Shown here: positions 52,908 through 62,163 of the stretch, one piece after another | How the letters are laid out: each line of letters opens with the position of its first letter | How positions within the stretch are numbered: the first letter of the stretch is position 1 | DNA from: Paracoccaceae bacterium | Lineage (GTDB): Bacteria > Pseudomonadota > Alphaproteobacteria > Rhodobacterales > Rhodobacteraceae | Length of the DNA: 64,000 nucleotides | Assembly (NCBI GenBank): GCA_030750975.1 | Contig: JASMHC010000014.1 | Span: 372,001-436,000, forward strand | Direction: 5' to 3' | Made by a program: the position numbers and the translations under genes | The notes under the pieces: generated by a model | The model's database searches: none | What the model saw: the letters and a program-made list of their open reading frames with translations, nothing else | What the model was told of the DNA's origin: nothing

Positions 52908-54380
52908 TTAACGAACCCCGACCGCTTTCCCGACACCTTCCGGACTTTCCAATCCTGTTTGGGCCTTCTCGATCAAATCCAGATTATGGGCGATCTCGTC
53001 ACTGGGTGGCGCGGTTTTACGTGTTTCGAGCGACACATGAAGCAACATCGCTTCGGCAGTCGCCAAAAGCCGCCCATCGGACGTCATTTCGTGCCATAGA
53101 TGCATCTTCTTGCCTTGGCCATTCAACACACGTGTACGCACTTCAATCGGCGCACCCGCCTTGGCTTCATCCAGATGTCGCAAATGGGTTTCGACAGTGA
53201 AATAGCTGCCACCGGTTGCGATATAGTCAGGCGTGCATCCCACAATCTCCATCAAGCGGTCTGTCGCCATGGCGAAACAGTCCAGATACCGGCTTTCGGT
53301 CATGTGGCCATTATAGTCAATCCAATCCAAAGGTACAGACCGTCTGATTGTCAGGATCGGCTGAGAGGGATCCTTGATTTCCGACATTTTGGTCGCAACG
53401 CCCGAATCGGACAGGCGGGACTTATCCCCTTGAGATATAAGCCTTCCCGCAGCATTTCCGTTCCATTTCAAGGCCCGCATGATACCAACAAGGTTGGCAT
53501 CCCGCTCGCGCTCAAGTTCGCGAATCGTCTTGTGGCCGGACTGATTATCCGATTGATTCGCAATCAAATTGACAAGGTCATCGGTGAATTCCGGTACGTC
53601 CATCAACTTGGTCCATGGCCATTTCAAGGCCGGACCGAACTGCGCCATGAAGTGCTTCATACCGGCTTCGCCGCCGGCCACACGGTAAGTTTCAAACAGC
53701 CCCATCTGCGCCCAGCGCAAGCCGAAACCGTAGCGCATGATATTGTCGATTTCTTCGGTTGTAGCGATCTCGTCCTTGACCAGCCAAAGTGCCTCGCGCC
53801 AGACGGCCTCAAGCAGACGGTCGGCTACATGGGCGTCGATCTCTTTTTTAAGATGAACAGGCTCCATCCCGATCGAGCGCAGAATGCGCATGGCCTTTTG
53901 GGCAATTTCCTGGCTATTGGCCTTGGTTGTCACCAGTTCGACCACTGGTAGCAGATAAACGGGATTAAACGGATGGGTCACTACGATCTGCCCGGGCCGA
54001 TCCAATCCTTCCTGCAATTCAGACGGTTTGAACCCGCTTGTCGATGATCCGATAATTGCGTCCGCACCGACGCACTCAATCAGTTGAGCGTAAACTTTCT
54101 GTTTTATTTCAAGCCGTTCCGGAACGCTTTCCTGCACCCAACTGGCGCCTTCCACAGTATCAGCAAGATTATCGTGGAAGGTCAGCTTGCCCTCGAATGG
54201 CAGCGCCACATCGCCCAAACCTGGCAACGAACGCCGTGCATTGTCCAAAACTTCGCCAATTTTTCGCTCGGCCTCGGGGTCGGGGTCGAAAACCCGTACA
54301 TCCCAGCCATTCAACAAGAACCGTGCGGCCCAACCGCCGCCTATTACACCGCCGCCAATGATTGCCGCTATTTTGCCCAT
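52908..54380 (-). CDS. lcdH: L-carnitine dehydrogenase fused to betainyl-CoA thioesterase
   Basis: This 490-residue fusion has residues ~1-320 as an NAD-dependent 3-hydroxyacyl-CoA dehydrogenase-type enzyme (IIGGGVIGGGWAARFLLNGW; ESVPERLEIKQKVYAQ; VTHPFNPVYLLPVVELV). Residues ~335-480 are a hot-dog 4HBT thioesterase (VPLDWIDYNGHMTESRYLD). This architecture is established for carnitine 3-dehydrogenase/betainyl-CoA thioesterase in rhizobia-like bacteria. It oxidises L-carnitine to 3-dehydrocarnitine, and the thioesterase releases glycine betaine. The start overlaps the SDR stop (TGATG). Confidence 0.92.
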   Translation of the reverse strand: MGKIAAIIGGGVIGGGWAARFLLNGWDVRVFDPDPEAERKIGEVLDNARRSLPGLGDVALPFEGKLTFHDNLADTVEGASWVQESVPERLEIKQKVYAQLIECVGADAIIGSSTSGFKPSELQEGLDRPGQIVVTHPFNPVYLLPVVELVTTKANSQEIAQKAMRILRSIGMEPVHLKKEIDAHVADRLLEAVWREALWLVKDEIATTEEIDNIMRYGFGLRWAQMGLFETYRVAGGEAGMKHFMAQFGPALKWPWTKLMDVPEFTDDLVNLIANQSDNQSGHKTIRELERERDANLVGIMRALKWNGNAAGRLISQGDKSRLSDSGVATKMSEIKDPSQPILTIRRSVPLDWIDYNGHMTESRYLDCFAMATDRLMEIVGCTPDYIATGGSYFTVETHLRHLDEAKAGAPIEVRTRVLNGQGKKMHLWHEMTSDGRLLATAEAMLLHVSLETRKTAPPSDEIAHNLDLIEKAQTGLESPEGVGKAVGVR

Positions 54381-55141
54381 CAGGTCATCCGCTCCGTATA
54401 TCCGTCTACAGCGATCAACTGACCGCTAACCTTGCTTGCCGCGTCCGAGGCCAGAAACCCGACCATCTGCGCGATGTCTTCCCCCGTCACCCAGGTCCGC
54501 ATCGAGGTGCCCGCCGCATAAAGCTTTCGCACTTCTTCGATGTCGCGCCCGTCGGCGGCAGCTTCCATTTCCAACACCCGCTCCATGCGGGGACCTTCGA
54601 CCGCCCCCGGAGCGATGGCATTCACGCGAATCCCATCCGGTCCAAGCTCCATCGCCAGGGTTTTCATCAGCCCGACAAGCCCCCATTTCGCCGCCACGTA
54701 TGGCGTCCGGTAAGGCACCCCGTGAAAGCCGGACGTTGAGGAAGTTATTGTAATTACACCGCTTTTCTGCGCCCTCATCACCCGTGCTGCCCAGCGGCAC
54801 GTCAGAAACGCACCAAAAAGGTTCACGCCCACGCAATCCTGCCAGGCCTGATAATCCAGTTCCTCAATGCGCCCCGCCGGACCGCCCGTGCCCGCATTGG
54901 CACAGACCACATCCACACCGCCCCAAGCCTGCTCAACCCGGGAAAGAAACCCCTGCATCTGCGCTTCGTTCCGGACATCGCAAACCTCGGCAAGGGCTTC
55001 GGGATAGGATGTGGCAAATTCAGCAACTGCTTCGGGATCCGCATCGCAAATCGCAATACGGGCTTGTTCGTTGTCAAAGTGCTCAACAATCGCCCGGCCG
55101 ATACCGGACGCGCCGCCTGTGATCAGAATCCGTCGGCTCAT
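54380..55141 (-). CDS. SDR family oxidoreductase in the carnitine operon
   Basis: This is a 253-residue classical short-chain dehydrogenase: TGGASGIGRAIVEHF cofactor motif, CANAGTGG, catalytic Ser in TITSSTSGFHG and YVAAK as the YxxxK pair. It is coupled to the cleavage enzyme gene (4-nt overlap) and to lcdH (1-nt overlap). A role as a D-carnitine or related 3-hydroxy-amine dehydrogenase is an inference from this position; the substrate is not known. Confidence 0.9.
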   Translation of the reverse strand: MSRRILITGGASGIGRAIVEHFDNEQARIAICDADPEAVAEFATSYPEALAEVCDVRNEAQMQGFLSRVEQAWGGVDVVCANAGTGGPAGRIEELDYQAWQDCVGVNLFGAFLTCRWAARVMRAQKSGVITITSSTSGFHGVPYRTPYVAAKWGLVGLMKTLAMELGPDGIRVNAIAPGAVEGPRMERVLEMEAAADGRDIEEVRKLYAAGTSMRTWVTGEDIAQMVGFLASDAASKVSGQLIAVDGYTERMT

Positions 55142-56046
55142 ACAGGTGCCCGTTTTTCAAGCTTCAGCTTTTCGCGCACCTCTGCCGCCCCGATGACCCG
55201 AGCGCCCATGCCTTCGACAACTCCACGTGCTCGCTCAACCAATTGATAATTCTCGGCTAATACCCCTTTTTCAAGCCAGAGGTTATCCTCAAGCCCGACC
55301 CGCACATTGCCACCTGCCAGAACCGCCGCTGCGGCATAGGCCATCTGGTTGCGCCCCAGCGAAAACGCGCTGAATGTCCAGTTATCTGGCACATTGTTGA
55401 CCATTGCCATGAAGGTGTTCAAATCGTCCGGTGCCCCCCAGGGAACACCCATACAGAGCTGCACAAGAACGTCCGGTTCAAGCACCCCGTCGGCCACCAA
55501 TTGTTTTGCATACCAAAGATGACCGGTGTCAAAAGCCTCAACTTCGGGCTTTACTCCCGATTCTGTCATCATCCGACCCATGGCCTGCAACATTCCGGGC
55601 GTGTTGGTCATCACATAGTCCGCCTCGGCAAAGTTCATCGTTCCGCAATCAAGCGTGCATATTTCCGGACGGCATTCCAACACATGGGCCACACGTTCCT
55701 CGGCACCGATCATGTCGGTGCCCGCAGCAACCGGAAGCGGGTTTTCAACACCGCCGAAGATAATATCGCCCCCCATACCCGCAGTCAGGTTCAGCACAAC
55801 ATCCACCTCGGCGTCACGGATGCGATCCGTCACTTCGCGATAATATTCCAGCTTGCGGCTTGGTGCACCGGTTTCAGGGTCGCGCACATGGCAATGCACC
55901 ACCGCCGCACCCGCTTTTGCGGCTGCAATCGCACTGTCTGCAATCTCTTTGGGTGAGCGTGGCACCTTTGGGCTGCGATCCTGTGTGCCGCCCGATCCGG
56001 TCACAGCACAGGTGATAAAAACGTCGCGATTCATGGCCAGTGGCAT
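55138..56046 (-). CDS. BKACE family 3-dehydrocarnitine cleavage enzyme
   Basis: This is a 302-residue TIM-barrel protein of the BKACE/DUF849 family, which condenses a beta-keto acid with acetyl-CoA to give a CoA ester plus acetoacetate. The metal-binding region VVHCHVRDPETGAPSRK, LNLTAGMGG and VRVGLEDNLWLEKG are intact. Next to carnitine dehydrogenase it should act on 3-dehydrocarnitine and form betainyl-CoA. The start at 56046 has GGAGG 5 nt upstream. It is the first gene of the minus-strand operon, divergent from cdhR. Confidence 0.92.
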   Translation of the reverse strand: MPLAMNRDVFITCAVTGSGGTQDRSPKVPRSPKEIADSAIAAAKAGAAVVHCHVRDPETGAPSRKLEYYREVTDRIRDAEVDVVLNLTAGMGGDIIFGGVENPLPVAAGTDMIGAEERVAHVLECRPEICTLDCGTMNFAEADYVMTNTPGMLQAMGRMMTESGVKPEVEAFDTGHLWYAKQLVADGVLEPDVLVQLCMGVPWGAPDDLNTFMAMVNNVPDNWTFSAFSLGRNQMAYAAAAVLAGGNVRVGLEDNLWLEKGVLAENYQLVERARGVVEGMGARVIGAAEVREKLKLEKRAPV

Positions 56047-56122
56047 GGCATCCTCCTTTATCGATTCCGTCGATCATGCCCTACTTGCAATCATTTTCTT
56101 TGCATTTTACGAATGATATTTG

Positions 56123-57100
56123 ATGAATACCGAAAAATCTCTGTTCGAACCGCAAGGGTGGCCGCTTAAAACCCTTGTTCTCGTCTTTGACGAAACCAAT
56201 GCGCTGTCGCTGGCATCCGTTGTCGATCCGATGCGCGCGGCGAACCGGCGGGCGGGCAAAAAACTTTTCGACTGGAGCTTCGCCACACCCGGGGGCGGCC
56301 TAGCCCGCCTGACCGCGGGCATTCAGATTACCGGTCCCGGCATGTTCGCGGCCCAACCCGCCGATCTTCTGATCTCGGTTGCGAGTTTCAACATCCAACC
56401 GCAGCTGTCGCCGCGTCTGATCACGGCCTTGCGCTCTCATGCCCATCACGCCAAGGGCATCGCTGCGGTAGACGGGGGTGCGTGGGCGCTTGCCCAAGCT
56501 GGACTGCTGAATGGCTATGCCGCCACCGCCCATTGGGAAGATCACGCCGCTTTCACCGCTGCTTTCCCCGAAATTGACACCCGCCGGTCGCGATATGTGA
56601 TCGACCGTAATCGGCTGACCACCGGTGGCGCGGCCCCTTGCCTTGACATGATGCTCGAACTGATATCCCGCCGCCACGGCCCAGCGCTTGCAGCCCGGGT
56701 GGCCAGTGCCTTTATCTATGATCCGGTCCGCGACGGAACGGCACCTCAGACGCAGCTTCCGACCGCAACGATTGCACGGCGCGACGCCAAAGTCGCCAAG
56801 GCCGCCACCTTGATGTCCGACACGCTTGACGAACCCCTGCCCATCAGCCAGTTGGCCAAACGCCTCAATCTCTCGCCCCGCGTGCTGGAGTTGCGGTTTC
56901 AAAAAGCGTTGGGAACCACACCAAAATCCTATTACCTCGCCCTGCGCCTGTCCGAGGCCCAGCGCCTTGCCTCGGAAACCCGGGATCCCGTACAAGACAT
57001 TGCTTTTGCTACTGGATTTTCCAGCCAGGCCACGTTCGCGCGCGCTTTCAAAGCCGCCCATGGGCAGTCGGTTTCAGACCTCCGCCGTGCCCGGGCCTAA
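56123..57100 (+). CDS. cdhR: GlxA/CdhR-type AraC family regulator
   Basis: This 325-residue regulator has an N-terminal class I amidotransferase-like sensing domain (~15-195, with AAVDGGAWALAQAGLLNGYAATAHW) and a C-terminal AraC DNA-binding domain (ISQLAKRLNLSPRVLELRF; DIAFATGFSSQATFARAFKAAHG). The architecture and divergent position match CdhR, the carnitine-responsive activator. The ribosome site is weak. Its 3' end overlaps the convergent CoA-binding gene by 4 nt. Confidence 0.9.
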   Translation: MNTEKSLFEPQGWPLKTLVLVFDETNALSLASVVDPMRAANRRAGKKLFDWSFATPGGGLARLTAGIQITGPGMFAAQPADLLISVASFNIQPQLSPRLITALRSHAHHAKGIAAVDGGAWALAQAGLLNGYAATAHWEDHAAFTAAFPEIDTRRSRYVIDRNRLTTGGAAPCLDMMLELISRRHGPALAARVASAFIYDPVRDGTAPQTQLPTATIARRDAKVAKAATLMSDTLDEPLPISQLAKRLNLSPRVLELRFQKALGTTPKSYYLALRLSEAQRLASETRDPVQDIAFATGFSSQATFARAFKAAHGQSVSDLRRARA

Positions 57101-57570
57101 AGCTTTGAAGATATGATCCCCGTGTTGAACCCACCCATCCGCAATTCGCCAAACAATCGTTGATATTCAATCTTCGGACATCTGTTCTGGATCACGGTAA
57201 CACCTCGCCCCTCGGCCAGTCTGGTGGCTTCCGCATTCTCAACGCCGATCTGCATCCAAACGGTCTGCAATTCTGGAAACACTTCAAGCGCCTGTTCGAC
57301 AATTGGTGGCACGGCTTCGGACCGCCGGAAGATATCAACCATATCTACACCGCCCTCAATATCGCCCAACGCAGCTCGAACAGTTTGTCCAAATAGCATT
57401 TTACCCGCATGGCCGGGATTGACCGGATACACATTAAAGCCCTTTAGCGACAGATACCGCGCCACATAGTAGCTGGGCCGGACCGGATTCATCGACACAC
57501 CCACTACGGCAATGCGCTTGGTACGTGTCAGGACCTGTTTCAGGTGTGTGTCTGAATACTCAATGCTCAT
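57097..57570 (-). CDS. CoA-binding domain protein (YccU-like)
   Basis: This 157-residue Rossmann-type CoA-binding protein has the core AVVGVSMNPVRPSYYVARYL, VYPVNPGHAG, VDIFRRSEAVPPIVEQAL, VWMQIGVEN and VIQNRCPKIEY. The family function is not established. The ATG at 57570 has AAGGA 8 nt upstream. A copy of the dispersed palindromic element lies just upstream. Confidence 0.92.
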   Translation of the reverse strand: MSIEYSDTHLKQVLTRTKRIAVVGVSMNPVRPSYYVARYLSLKGFNVYPVNPGHAGKMLFGQTVRAALGDIEGGVDMVDIFRRSEAVPPIVEQALEVFPELQTVWMQIGVENAEATRLAEGRGVTVIQNRCPKIEYQRLFGELRMGGFNTGIISSKL

Positions 57571-57583
57571 GCCGCTGATCCTT

Positions 57584-57708
57584 AAGCGTTTCGAGATTAA
57601 CCGGAGACGCGAAGTTGATTTTGAAATGCGCACAAAATCAACAGGTTTCGCGCATTTCGCCTCAGTGCCTTGGCCTCGTCACTATGTGGCTACGCTTTAG
57701 CCAAAGCC
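57584..57708 (-). repeat. Dispersed intergenic palindromic element, copy 2
   Basis: This element of about 125 bp is related to the one at 21058-21178. Shared blocks are AAGCGTTTCG, GTTGATTTTGAAA, AGGTTTCGCGC and a right end with TTAG..AAAGCC. The central hairpin GAAATGCGC (57623-57631) / GCGCATTTC (57650-57658) is perfect and differs from copy 1 by a paired T-A for C-G change. The loop is again 18 nt. Confidence 0.65.
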
Positions 57709-57722
57709 ACCTGAGCCGCAAG

Positions 57723-57751
57723 AAAAAAGCGCCCAAGGGGTCCTTGGGCGC
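57723..57751 (-). terminator. Rho-independent terminator of the zinc-ribbon gene
   Basis: GCGCCCAAGG / CCTTGGGCGC pair perfectly around a 3-nt loop and are followed by six T on the minus strand. It lies about 120 bp beyond the stop of the zinc-ribbon gene. Confidence 0.85.
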
Positions 57752-57871
57752 CAGTCGCGGAACGAGGGACACTTAATGAAAACGCGAAGGTTCCGGCATC
57801 GCGTCCTTCACAATAGATAGGGACAGTTTCAAAAACTTAAAGAAATGTTCAAGAAATCGTGTATCGGCAGG

Positions 57872-58138
57872 TCAGTCGAAAATGTCTTCCAGCAAATCGA
57901 ACGCCTCGTATAGAAAACTTTTTTTCTTCTTTTTCTTGTACTTGGCCTTTTTGGGCTTTTTGAAAGAGGCCCCACCGCCATAATGTTTTGCACCTTGATC
58001 CTTTTCCACCGGCATTTGTTTCAGATCATGCAAAGGTGCCCCGCAGGCAGAGCATGACAACTCGTGCCGCTCGCGGCCTTTCAGCACCAGCGCCGCGCGG
58101 GTGCCGCAATAGTTGCATTTGGCGATTTTCGTCTGCAA
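57872..58138 (-). CDS. Small zinc-ribbon protein with Lys-rich tail
   Basis: This 88-residue protein has a two-knuckle zinc ribbon (CNYCGTRAAL and CSACGAPLHDL) and a strongly basic stretch with a run of lysines, ending in an acidic helix (FDLLEDIFD). I do not recognise a named family. The frame is open further upstream inside rlmB, but TTG 58138, five bases after the rlmB stop, with an AAGG upstream, is the best start. It is co-transcribed with rlmB. Confidence 0.75.
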   Translation of the reverse strand: MQTKIAKCNYCGTRAALVLKGRERHELSCSACGAPLHDLKQMPVEKDQGAKHYGGGASFKKPKKAKYKKKKKKSFLYEAFDLLEDIFD

Positions 58139-58142
58139 TTGC

Positions 58143-58931
58143 CTAGCCTTTCGAATGGTCCAGACTTGCATATAGGGCAACGGCCGCCGCATTTGAGACG
58201 TTGAGCGACCCAAATCCGCCTGCAAAGTCGATTTTCACGAGTTTGTCACAGGATTCCTTGGTTTTCTGCCGCAATCCCGGCCCCTCAGCACCCAGTACCA
58301 GTGCCACTGGACGGTCTTTGTGATCGGTCAATGCGGTTTCGATTGTCTCGTCCGCTTCGCCATCCATGCCAAGCACGAGAAACCCCATATCCTTCAGCTC
58401 TTGCATTGCCGCCGCCAGGTTTTTGACCCGCAAGTATGGTTGCCGTTCAAGCGCACCGCTTGCAGTTTTTGCCAAGGCACCGGTTTCAGGCGCCGAATGG
58501 CGCTGCACCGCAACCACGGCCTGCGCTCCGAATACCTCGGCCGAGCGCAAAATAGCCCCGACATTATGTGGGTCCGTCACCCGGTCCAGCATCACCACCC
58601 GCGCCGGGCGGTCATCGCGGCCCAAACAGGTTTCGGCCAAGCCACCCCAGTTCAGCGGTTTGACTTCGAGCGCCGCCCCCTGATGCACCGAATTCTGGTC
58701 AATCGGCGCCGCGAAGCGGCGGGGATCGCTGAGTTCAGGCTCAATCCCCGCGATAGCGACCGCATCCGAAAGCTTGTCAAGCGCATTGCGGCTGACCACC
58801 AGCCGAAGTTTTTCCCGCGCCGGATTCATCAGCGCATCGCGAACCGCATGCAAGCCGAACAGCCACACGGTTTCCGCCGCCGCTGCCCGCTTGGCCTGTT
58901 CTTTTTCGACGACCCATTTGGGTTTTTTCAT
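58143..58931 (-). CDS. rlmB: 23S rRNA 2'-O-methyltransferase RlmB (SpoU family)
   Basis: This 262-residue SpoU methyltransferase has an N-terminal RNA-binding domain (WLFGLHAVRDALMNPAREKLRL) and a C-terminal knotted SAM domain with motif 1 LDRVTDPHNVGAILRSAEVFGA, motif 2 ALVLGAEGPGLRQKT and motif 3 GSLNVSNAAAVALY. It is predicted to modify G2251 of 23S rRNA. It is divergent from tRNA-Tyr. Confidence 0.94.
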   Translation of the reverse strand: MKKPKWVVEKEQAKRAAAAETVWLFGLHAVRDALMNPAREKLRLVVSRNALDKLSDAVAIAGIEPELSDPRRFAAPIDQNSVHQGAALEVKPLNWGGLAETCLGRDDRPARVVMLDRVTDPHNVGAILRSAEVFGAQAVVAVQRHSAPETGALAKTASGALERQPYLRVKNLAAAMQELKDMGFLVLGMDGEADETIETALTDHKDRPVALVLGAEGPGLRQKTKESCDKLVKIDFAGGFGSLNVSNAAAVALYASLDHSKG

Positions 58932-59044
58932 GGCTCAAAACTTCCGGGTTTCATGGAAGCCGGACAATGCGATGCGCAAGGTGCAGATACAAGGGATTTT
59001 CCTGTTGACGCCGCAAATGCCGGAGAGTAATCACGCCGGACAGT

Positions 59045-59128
59045 GGGCGACAGGCCGCAAGGTGTGGCAGGGGACTGTAACTCCCTCGCGGAGACGCACG
59101 CTTGGTTCGATTCCAAGGTCGCCCACCA
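59045..59128 (+). tRNA. tRNA-Tyr (anticodon GTA)
   Basis: A class II tRNA with acceptor GGGCGAC/GTCGCCC, D-arm GCC...GGC, anticodon stem GGGGA/TCCCT (one G-U) with loop CTGTAAC, a long variable arm, T-arm CTTGG-TTCGATT-CCAAG and an encoded CCA. The length of 84 nt suits tRNA-Tyr. Confidence 0.95.
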
Positions 59129-59353
59129 TCCTTCAATAAATGTTTTTCAAACCGCGCAGCAGGTGTGGTTTACCAGACGTTACTTAGCGCAAATGCGGCA
59201 CGCTGATCACATTGCTGCCCTAATTCCTTCCAAATGCTGTGGGACAAACGACGCCTAAATCCGTGGGGCAATTATGTCCTATGGCCCGTTTTATGTGGAA
59301 GCACCTGTCAAATGAACCCGGGAATCAGACCTTCGCAGCGCAATGAACGCCGG

Positions 59354-60976
59354 ATGAAGACCCATTTCTGGCGCGATCTCTTTTTTCGCAACGAATCCGG
59401 TTCTGTAACGATATACAGCCTGTTTCTGATGACTTCGATCATGGCGGTCGGAGGTCTGGCTGTCGATCTGTTCAACTATGAAACCGAGCGCGCCAAGCTA
59501 CAATCCACACTTGATCGCGCCATCCTTGCGGCGACCAGTTCTTCCCAGACATTGGACCCGACCGAGGTGGTTCTGGACTATTTTGCAAAGGCAAATCTGG
59601 CTGACTTTATTTCGGCCGAAGATATCACTGTCACCGAAACCGGATCTTTCCGGCGCGTGGCCGCCGTTGCCCGCATGAATCTGGACACCACATTCCTGAA
59701 ACTGGCGGGCGTGAACGGCATGACCGCCGTCGCCGCTTCCGCGGCTGAGGAAAGTGTTTCGCTGACCGAGATTTCCATGGTTCTGGACGTCTCCGGGTCG
59801 ATGGGGTCGTGGTCATATAACAGCGGCAGCAGCAAGATATCTGAATTGCGCAGCGCGGCAACACAATTCGTCAACATCATGCAGTGCGATCCTGAAAACG
59901 CGAACGAAACCGTGAATTGCACAGTCGATCCAGAGCAGGTCGCGATTTCCGTCGTACCTTACGCGGAACAGGTGTTGGTCGGCGAAGACCTGTTATCGCA
60001 ATACAATATTTCCGACGAACACAGCTATTCGTCCTGCGTTACATTCGACGACGCCGATTTCCGGTCAACCAGCATCACGCAAACCCAGCTTCTGCAAAGA
60101 ACCGGGCATTTCGATCCCTGGAGAACGCCAAACCGAACACCGGACAGTTTCGTCTGCGCGACCGATGAATGGCGCGAAATCGTGCCGGTCAGCCATGATT
60201 CCTCGGCTTTGCGCAGCAAAATTTCCGGATTGGGAGCAAGCGGAAACACCTCGATCGACGTTGGCATGAAATGGGGCACCGCCCTTTTGGACCCGTCCGC
60301 ACAGCCGATGATTGACGGTTGGATCAATGCCACCGGGGCAGATGCAAGCGCAAGTGGCCGTCCTTACGACTGGACGACACGCGGTATCTCGAAAGTGATC
60401 GTCCTGATGAGTGACGGGGTCAATACCACCGAAAACTTTCTGAGAGCCGACTACAGATCAGGCCCGTCAGGTGTCTGGTACAACGCCGAGGCGGATCGCT
60501 ATTCGGTTCTGGATGAATCCGATGGCCTTTACTATTGGCCCAGCACAACAAGCTCATACTGGGGATGGGGTTGGGGCTGGTACTGGGGCTGGGGCGGAGG
60601 TACGTCCGGCAGTTGGAGAGATCACCCCTATGGCGAAGGCTCTGGTGAAACAGGCACCGCCGTTGAATTGACCTTCCCCGAGCTTTGGGCACAGAAACCG
60701 ACGGATTGGTATGAACAGTTCAGCTGGCTGGATTCGCCTGTGGACACCTACAATTCAACGGAAAAGAACGCACGTCTCAGTGATATCTGCGACACGGCGA
60801 AACAACAGGGCATCGTGATTTTCTCAATCGGGTTTGAAGTCAGCACCAGATCGGCCGAAGTATTGCGCAACTGCGCCACCAGCCCGAGCCACTATTTCGA
60901 TGTTGACGGGCTGGAACTTACCACGGCCTTCCACTCGGTCGCCCGCGAAATCAGTAAGTTGAGGCTTGTTCAGTAA
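59354..60976 (+). CDS. TadG-like pilus assembly protein with von Willebrand factor A domain
   Basis: This 540-residue protein has a TadE/TadG-type N-terminus (FFRNESGSVTIYSLFLMTSI, TM ~17-37) with the Glu-containing prepilin-like motif. A VWA domain starts at DVSGSMGSW (145-153), keeping the DxSxS metal site. Near residues 400-415 there is a striking Trp/Gly run (YWGWGWGWYWGWGGG). VWA proteins of this type are linked to Tad pili or surface adhesion. The start is uncertain (59312 or 59354); no ribosome site is clear. It overlaps the next TadE-like gene (TAATG). Confidence 0.85.
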   Translation: MKTHFWRDLFFRNESGSVTIYSLFLMTSIMAVGGLAVDLFNYETERAKLQSTLDRAILAATSSSQTLDPTEVVLDYFAKANLADFISAEDITVTETGSFRRVAAVARMNLDTTFLKLAGVNGMTAVAASAAEESVSLTEISMVLDVSGSMGSWSYNSGSSKISELRSAATQFVNIMQCDPENANETVNCTVDPEQVAISVVPYAEQVLVGEDLLSQYNISDEHSYSSCVTFDDADFRSTSITQTQLLQRTGHFDPWRTPNRTPDSFVCATDEWREIVPVSHDSSALRSKISGLGASGNTSIDVGMKWGTALLDPSAQPMIDGWINATGADASASGRPYDWTTRGISKVIVLMSDGVNTTENFLRADYRSGPSGVWYNAEADRYSVLDESDGLYYWPSTTSSYWGWGWGWYWGWGGGTSGSWRDHPYGEGSGETGTAVELTFPELWAQKPTDWYEQFSWLDSPVDTYNSTEKNARLSDICDTAKQQGIVIFSIGFEVSTRSAEVLRNCATSPSHYFDVDGLELTTAFHSVAREISKLRLVQ

Positions 60977-61515
60977 TGCGCATTATCAGCTTCACAGCCA
61001 ATAAACTGAAAACCTGGCTGAGGCGCGAAAACGGCTCGGTCACGCTGGAATTCATCATCTTATTCCCGGCAATTCTGATCCTGTTCCTCGCATCATTGGA
61101 AATCAGCTTCTACATGAGCCGCATTTCGATGCTGGAACGGGCGCTGGACCAGAATATCCGGCTGTTGCGTCTGGGTGGACTGCAACCTGCCACGCATGAA
61201 CAGCTTGTTTTCCAAATTTGCGGCGATGCGATGTTTTCAACCTCGTGCCCGGATGATGTTTTGATTGAGCTGACACCCATCTCGACCGACACCTGGAACA
61301 TGCCCGAACGCAATGTCACTTGCGTGAACCGGGATGAAGACATTGAACCGGTGATCAACTTCCAGCCTGGTCGCGAGAATGAAATCATGCTGGTTCGGGC
61401 CTGCGCGATCGTTGATCCGATATTTGCGTCTACTGCGTTCACTCTGGGAATGCCCAAAGCCGCTGAGAACGGCTTTCTGATCACCGCCGCGTCCACCTTT
61501 GTGAACGAACCATAA
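60976..61515 (+). CDS. TadE-like pseudopilin family protein
   Basis: This 179-residue protein begins with a basic stretch (KLKTWLRRENGSVTLEFIIL), then a hydrophobic helix (~23-45), the TadE/TadG signature in which the Glu after the cleavage-like site is retained (SVTLEF). The rest is a small extracytoplasmic domain with four Cys. It is translationally coupled to the VWA gene and followed by a second TadE-like gene. Confidence 0.87.
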   Translation: MRIISFTANKLKTWLRRENGSVTLEFIILFPAILILFLASLEISFYMSRISMLERALDQNIRLLRLGGLQPATHEQLVFQICGDAMFSTSCPDDVLIELTPISTDTWNMPERNVTCVNRDEDIEPVINFQPGRENEIMLVRACAIVDPIFASTAFTLGMPKAAENGFLITAASTFVNEP

Positions 61516-61524
61516 GAGGCGGAG

Positions 61525-62163
61525 ATGTTGAAAAAGATCATCCAAATATTCGCCGCCCCGTTTCAACGGTTTGGACGTGACGAACAAGCCAGCCTTTCAA
61601 TCGAGGCATTGATTCTGACGCCGGTCTTTTTCGGCCTTTTGCTGACAATGTTCACATTGTTTGATGTCTTTCGCGCCCGCTCGATGAGCCTGAAAGCCAA
61701 TTACGCCGTCAGCGATCTTCTTTCGAGAGAAACAAATCCGGTCGATGCGACCTATCTTGACGGTCTGTTCGGCATTTACCAGTATCTCAGCCCAAGGGGC
61801 ACATCGTCCTGGATGCGTGTGACCGTTGTTCAATGCGTTGACGATTGCCGAGACAACGACAATCGGGATCTACAGACATATTGGTCTTATGCGACCGGCA
61901 ATTCCCCCGCACTGGGAACGGGCAAGCTCAACCAGTATTATCTTAATGTCATTCCGATAATTTCGTCGGGCGAATACGTGATCATGGTTGAAACCATCCT
62001 TGAGTATCAGGCCCCGTTCGACACAATCGACTGGAGCGGCGTCGGCGATAGAACCCTGACCGATGTTGTTGTCACCCGCCCGCGTTTTGCACCTAAACTG
62101 GATTGGGACGGCACAGTTGGCAATGACGGCATCGTAGATATCGAAGGCGATATTCCGGCGTAA
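61525..62163 (+). CDS. TadE/TadF-like pseudopilin family protein
   Basis: This 212-residue protein has the same N-terminal plan (RFGRDEQASLSIEALILTPVFFGLLLTMFTLF). The SIEALI motif keeps the conserved Glu. The exposed domain has two close Cys (CVDDC). It is the third gene of a Tad-like trio; no Tad ATPase, secretin or prepilin peptidase gene is in the window, so assembly would depend on a system encoded elsewhere. Confidence 0.86.
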   Translation: MLKKIIQIFAAPFQRFGRDEQASLSIEALILTPVFFGLLLTMFTLFDVFRARSMSLKANYAVSDLLSRETNPVDATYLDGLFGIYQYLSPRGTSSWMRVTVVQCVDDCRDNDNRDLQTYWSYATGNSPALGTGKLNQYYLNVIPIISSGEYVIMVETILEYQAPFDTIDWSGVGDRTLTDVVVTRPRFAPKLDWDGTVGNDGIVDIEGDIPA

